Below are positions 8,473 through 11,072 of a stretch of DNA of 11,072 bases, piece by piece. Position 1 is the stretch's first letter. Every line of letters begins with the position of its first letter. Position numbers and translations under genes: made by a program. The notes beneath the pieces are model-generated. The model searched no databases. It had not been told where the DNA came from and was given only the letters and a program-made list of their open reading frames with translations. Source of the DNA: Burkholderiales bacterium (GTDB lineage: Bacteria; Pseudomonadota; Gammaproteobacteria; Burkholderiales; Burkholderiaceae_C); NCBI GenBank assembly GCA_011390055.1, contig JAABTC010000034.1:1-11072 (forward strand). The letters run 5' to 3'.

Positions 8473-9126
8473 GTGACAGCCCACCGCAGTGGCTGCGTCT
8501 GGGCCGCGGTGGCGGCGGTGCTCGGCATGGCCGCGCTGGCGCTGGCGCTGACAGGCGCCCCGCGCGAAGCACTGGACTGGCAGCCGCAGCTGGCCGCGAC
8601 GCAGCCCTGGCGCCTTTGGACCGCAGGGCTGGTGCACCTGAGCCCCGGGCATCTGCTGGCCAACCTGGCCGGCTGCGCCGTGGTCGGCGCCTTCGGATGG
8701 GCCGCGCACATCGACAGGCCCGGCGTGCTCGCTTGGCTGGTGGCTTGGCCGCTGGGGCACGCGGGCCTGCTGGTGGTGCCTGAGCTGCAACACTACGCAG
8801 GCCTGTCCGGTGTGCTGCACGCCGGCGTGGTGGTGGCCGCCTTGTCGCTGTGCTGGCACGGCACCGGCCGGCGCCGCTGGATCGGTGTTGCCGTGCTCGC
8901 CGGCGTGGCCCTCAAGCTCGGGCTGGAACGGCCCTGGTCGTCACCCGTTCAACACGCGCCAGGCTGGGACTTCCCGATCGCCGGCGTGGCGCACCTCAGT
9001 GGCGCCCTGGCCGGCCTGCTCTGTGGCGCGCTGGCGCTGTGGGCCACAGCGCGCGCCCGCCCTCACGCGGGCGCCGGAGCGTCCGGCGGCGCCGACGCGA
9101 GCGTGCGCAACAGCTCCTTGCGGTAG
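8473..9126 (+). CDS. rrtA: Rhombosortase-type rhomboid intramembrane serine protease
   Basis: This is a 217-residue, very hydrophobic protein with about six membrane segments. It carries the rhomboid catalytic pair: Ser112 in GLSGVLHAG and His174 in AHLSGALAGL, plus the H-x3-N motif (His60, Asn64) in HLLANL. The short form, with WRLWTAGLVHL before the HxxxN motif, resembles the rhombosortase subfamily (TIGR03902), which processes secreted proteins ending in a GlyGly-CTERM tail at the inner membrane. No such substrate is in the window. An in-frame TAA at 8455-8457 leaves the GTG at 8473 as the first possible start; no ribosome binding site is obvious. It lies 40 bp after glnE and may be read through from it. 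The last 21 residues are hydrophilic and are encoded opposite the 3' end of the ferritin-like gene. A general rhomboid protease is the main alternative. Confidence 0.85.
   Translation: MTAHRSGCVWAAVAAVLGMAALALALTGAPREALDWQPQLAATQPWRLWTAGLVHLSPGHLLANLAGCAVVGAFGWAAHIDRPGVLAWLVAWPLGHAGLLVVPELQHYAGLSGVLHAGVVVAALSLCWHGTGRRRWIGVAVLAGVALKLGLERPWSSPVQHAPGWDFPIAGVAHLSGALAGLLCGALALWATARARPHAGAGASGGADASVRNSSLR
9063..9126. other. Tail-to-tail overlap of two coding regions
   Basis: The 3' ends of the rhombosortase gene (+, stop 9124-9126) and the ferritin-like gene (-, stop 9063-9065) share 64 bp. The two frames encode PHAGAGASGG..NSSLR on one strand and QELNRYRKELLRTLASAP-type sequence on the other. No terminator hairpin with a T-tract is present, so the two transcripts probably overlap further. 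Confidence 0.8.
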
Positions 9127-9926
9127 CGGTTGAGTTCCTGCACGCTGGCGAAGCTGCGCTCCATCAACAGGCTCAGGTTGTGCAGGATGCGCTCGACGAC
9201 CTTGTTCTCCCACACCGCGTCGAACTGGATCTGTTGGTCGAGCCACTGCTCGAGCCATTGCGGATCGGGCACGCGGGACTGGATCGTGTCGCGTGGGAAC
9301 AGGGCCGCATTGACGTGCAGGTTGGTCGGATGCAGCGCCTGCGCCGTCCGGCGCGCGCTGGCCATCAGCACGCCGACCTTGGCGAACGCGGCGCGAGCCT
9401 CGTCGCCGAACTTGACCATCGCGCGCTTCATGTAGCGCAGGTAAGCCCCGCCGTGGCGCGCTTCGTCGCGCGCCAGGGTTTCGTAGATCGCCTTGATCAC
9501 GGGCTCGGTGTGCCACTCGGCCGCGCGCCGGTACCAATGGTTGAGCCGGATTTCGCCGCAGAAATGCAGCATCAGCGTTTCCAGCGCCGGCGCCGGATCG
9601 AACTCGAAGCGCACGGCATGCAGTTCGGCCTCGCTGGGCACGAGGTCTGGACGGAAGCGGCGCAGGTACTCCATCAACACCAACGAGTGCTTCTGCTCCT
9701 CGAAAAACCACACGCTCATGAACGCCGAGAAGTCGCTGTCGTCCTTGTTGTCGCGCAGGAACATCTCGGTGGCCGGCAGCGCCGCCCACTCGGTGATGGC
9801 GTTCATCTTGACGGTCTGCGCCTGCTCTTCGGTCAGGCGGGCGGGATCGAACGTGGCCCAGGGGATGTCCTGCTCCATGTTCCAACGCACCGATTCGAGC
9901 TGTCGAAAAAGTTCGGGGTACAGCAT
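9063..9926 (-). CDS. Ferritin-like diiron protein (acyl-ACP desaturase/AurF-like fold), function unknown
   Basis: This 287-residue cytosolic protein, rich in helix, has two matching carboxylate-histidine pairs: Glu46 followed by Glu77-x2-His80 (EEQKH), and Glu125 followed by Glu155-x2-His158 (DEARH). The spacings of 31 and 30 residues are those of a four-helix bundle binding two irons, as in ribonucleotide reductase R2, acyl-ACP desaturases and AurF-type N-oxygenases. It is too long for bacterioferritin and has no signal peptide. It probably activates oxygen, but the substrate is unknown. Start: ATG at 9924-9926, with AAGGA six bases upstream. It follows the B12-binding MerR gene on the same strand after 56 bp, so it is likely in one operon and possibly light-regulated. 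Its last 64 bp, including the TGA at 9063-9065, overlap the convergent rhombosortase gene. Confidence 0.88.
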   Translation of the reverse strand: MLYPELFRQLESVRWNMEQDIPWATFDPARLTEEQAQTVKMNAITEWAALPATEMFLRDNKDDSDFSAFMSVWFFEEQKHSLVLMEYLRRFRPDLVPSEAELHAVRFEFDPAPALETLMLHFCGEIRLNHWYRRAAEWHTEPVIKAIYETLARDEARHGGAYLRYMKRAMVKFGDEARAAFAKVGVLMASARRTAQALHPTNLHVNAALFPRDTIQSRVPDPQWLEQWLDQQIQFDAVWENKVVERILHNLSLLMERSFASVQELNRYRKELLRTLASAPPDAPAPA

Positions 9927-9932
9927 CCTCTG

Positions 9933-9937
9933 TCCTT
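9933..9937 (-). promoter_or_regulatory. Shine-Dalgarno AAGGA for the ferritin-like gene
   Basis: On the minus strand the sequence is CAAGGACAGAGGATG. AAGGA is six bases from the ATG, which settles the start at 9926 over the longer in-frame extension that would run into the MerR gene. Confidence 0.75.
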
Positions 9938-9947
9938 GACGCGGCTG

Positions 9948-9969
9948 GGCCGATTCTAGGGAATCGGTC
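9948..9969. repeat. Perfect 7-bp stem, 4-base loop hairpin between the MerR and ferritin-like genes
   Basis: CCGATTC-TAGG-GAATCGG (9950-9967) forms a perfect seven-pair stem, extended by one wobble and one G-C pair. It sits in the 56-bp gap, just upstream of the ribosome binding site of the ferritin-like gene. No T-tract follows on the minus strand, so it is not an intrinsic terminator. It could be an mRNA processing or stability hairpin, or a protein-binding dyad. Confidence 0.55.
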
Positions 9970-9982
9970 GAGCCCCCGCGGC

Positions 9983-10939
9983 TCAATCGGCGATGACCTC
10001 CTGCGCTGCACGCCATTCGGTCAGCGCAGGCAGGATGCCTTCGAGCCGCGGCAGCACCCGCACGCCCGGCACGGCGCGCCGCTGCAGCACCGGGGCGCTG
10101 CCACCGGCCCACAAACCCACGTCGCGCGGGAGCTTGCTGCGCAACTCGGTCAGTCCTTCGGTGATCTGCTGCGGGTTGGTGCACCCGGTGTAGCTGAGCG
10201 CCACCACCTCGGAGCGCAGGGCCGAAGCCGCCCGCGCGATGTCCCACACCGGCGTCTGCACGCCGAGCGACGTGCAGCGGCATCCTTCAAGCGCCAGCAC
10301 CGATTCGGCCATCAACAGGCCCAGGCCGTGCGGCTCGCCGGGCACGGTGGCGAGCAGCACGCGCGGCCGGCCCATCCCTGAAACCGGCAGTGCATGCAGC
10401 GCGTTGCGCAGAACGACCTGCAGGGCTTCGGTGTACAGGTGCTCTTCGAACACCTCGAGCCGTCCTTGCATCCAGGCTTCGCCGACCTGCACGTTGAGCG
10501 GTGCCACCACATCGAACACGAAGCGCCCCAAGCCGGTGCGCGCGAGCGTGCGCGCCATCAACTGACGCAGGGCATCTGCATCGTGCGCACGGATCGCATC
10601 GACGAAAGCCGTCAACGGCAGCGTCGCCTTGCCCGCCGCCGCAGCCGTCAGCGCGGAAGGCGAGACCCCCGAAGCGCTCGACAGCCTCTCCAGGTCCTCG
10701 GCGGCCAGAGAGACGATTCGGCCGGGTCGGTGGCCGACATCCAGCAAGCGTTTGATCGTGCGCAGCCGTGACACCTGCTCGAACGGGTAGCTGCGCTCGC
10801 CGGTGGCATCGCGCCGCGGGGTGGGGAAACCATAACGGCGTTCCCAGACGCGCAGCGTGTCCTTGCTCAGCCCGGTGTCGCGCTCGACGGCGGCGATCGA
10901 CATGCTGATGGGGCGGGCTGTAAAGCTGGCTTCCTCCAC
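9983..10939 (-). CDS. MerR-family regulator with CarH/LitR-type cobalamin-binding light-sensor domain
   Basis: This 318-residue protein begins with a MerR winged helix (residues 13-75: SIAAVERDTGLSKDTLRVWERRYGF.. then RSYPFEQVSRL) and has the two halves of a B12 sensor. In the helical cap, W156-x9-E166-H167 exactly fits the CarH W-x9-EH motif that covers the adenosyl group. In the Rossmann domain, E202-x-H204-x2-G207 (GEPHGLG) supplies the predicted lower cobalt ligand His204; LGVQTP and GGSAP follow as in other B12 domains. In CarH and LitR, adenosylcobalamin lets the protein tetramerise and repress in the dark, and light breaks the Co-C bond and frees the DNA. Start: GTG at 10937-10939, with AAAGG five bases upstream; ATG at 10901-10903 (Met13) is possible but has no ribosome binding site. 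The ferritin-like gene follows in the same direction. AerR/PpaA-like redox roles are an alternative. Confidence 0.92.
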   Translation of the reverse strand: MEEASFTARPISMSIAAVERDTGLSKDTLRVWERRYGFPTPRRDATGERSYPFEQVSRLRTIKRLLDVGHRPGRIVSLAAEDLERLSSASGVSPSALTAAAAGKATLPLTAFVDAIRAHDADALRQLMARTLARTGLGRFVFDVVAPLNVQVGEAWMQGRLEVFEEHLYTEALQVVLRNALHALPVSGMGRPRVLLATVPGEPHGLGLLMAESVLALEGCRCTSLGVQTPVWDIARAASALRSEVVALSYTGCTNPQQITEGLTELRSKLPRDVGLWAGGSAPVLQRRAVPGVRVLPRLEGILPALTEWRAAQEVIAD

Positions 10940-11072
10940 GCGGACCTTTGGCGAACTGATGCAGGTCTCATCTTAGCGTTCCACGCGTGTTTGTGCTGGA
11001 CAAAGTATCGTCAACCCTGAAAACACACGGTTGCACACGCCCTCCGGAACTTTCCACCGAGCCCACGCTCCA
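10940..11072. promoter_or_regulatory. Regulatory region upstream of the B12-sensing MerR gene, with operator-like dyad
   Basis: These 133 bp to the window edge hold no convincing gene. On the minus strand AAAGG (10945-10949) is the ribosome binding site of the MerR gene. Further up are TAAGAT (10970-10975), a possible -10, and TTGACG (11009-11014), a -35-like box; they are about 33 bp apart and so cannot be partners. Between them lie the palindrome CACGCGTG (10982-10989) and the perfect dyad TTTGT-gctgg-ACAAA (10990-11004). CACACG occurs twice with a ten-base period (11024-11029, 11034-11039). These are plausible autoregulatory operators. A divergent gene may begin to the right of the window. 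Confidence 0.45.

Noticed and set aside
5355..8711. A 1118-codon open frame on the minus strand opposite glnE
   Set aside because: It is the same kind of shadow: it crosses glnE, the intergenic region and part of yhdP and rrtA, and has no recognisable domain, while glnE is unmistakable.
9927..10283. N-terminal extension of the ferritin-like protein
   Set aside because: The extension runs over the MerR gene in another frame, and the ATG at 9926 has a well-placed ribosome binding site.
11009..11014. TTGACG as the -35 box of a sigma-70 promoter for the MerR gene
   Set aside because: The hexamers 17-19 bp downstream (AACACG, CACGCG) do not resemble a -10 box, and the TAAGAT box is too far away, so no complete promoter can be called.

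Overview
The window is a compact, gene-dense piece of a high-GC bacterial chromosome. Strongly GC-biased third codon positions, the gene set (ubiH-type hydroxylase, Nit-type amidohydrolase, yhdP, glnE) and a GC-rich intergenic hairpin cluster of a kind I recall from Comamonadaceae-like genomes suggest a betaproteobacterium of the order Burkholderiales, perhaps near Rubrivivax/Leptothrix/Methylibium. This placement rests on recall, not on a search. No RNA genes, insertion sequences, CRISPR arrays or phage genes are visible.

Layout. Positions 2-445 (+) hold the C-terminal part of a UbiH-like FAD monooxygenase of ubiquinone synthesis; its start lies left of the window. It converges across a roughly 100-bp gap filled with stacked hairpins (461-527) onto a minus-strand operon. 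That operon runs from 5571 down to 551: a 1402-residue YhdP/AsmA-like envelope protein (1363-5571), then, after 11 bp, a Nit-type carbon-nitrogen hydrolase (551-1351). Divergent from yhdP is glnE (5655-8432, +), the bifunctional glutamine synthetase adenylyltransferase/adenylyl-removase. Forty bases after it comes a small rhomboid protease of the rhombosortase type (8473-9126, +).

The right end is the most interesting part. On the minus strand, a MerR-family regulator with a complete CarH/LitR-type adenosylcobalamin photosensor signature (W-x9-EH and E-x-H-x2-G) occupies 9983-10939. It is followed 56 bp later by a ferritin-like diiron protein (9063-9926) whose 3' end overlaps the end of the rhombosortase gene by 64 bp. 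The upstream region (10940-11072) carries a perfect TTTGT-N5-ACAAA dyad, an adjacent CACGCGTG palindrome and a helically phased CACACG repeat, all candidate operator elements. The arrangement suggests a light- and B12-controlled transcription unit whose output includes an uncharacterised diiron oxidase. That functional link is inferred from gene order and motifs.

The left and middle genes are ordinary housekeeping functions: quinone synthesis, outer-membrane lipid homeostasis, metabolite repair and nitrogen regulation. Very long open frames opposite yhdP and glnE are high-GC shadows and are not annotated.
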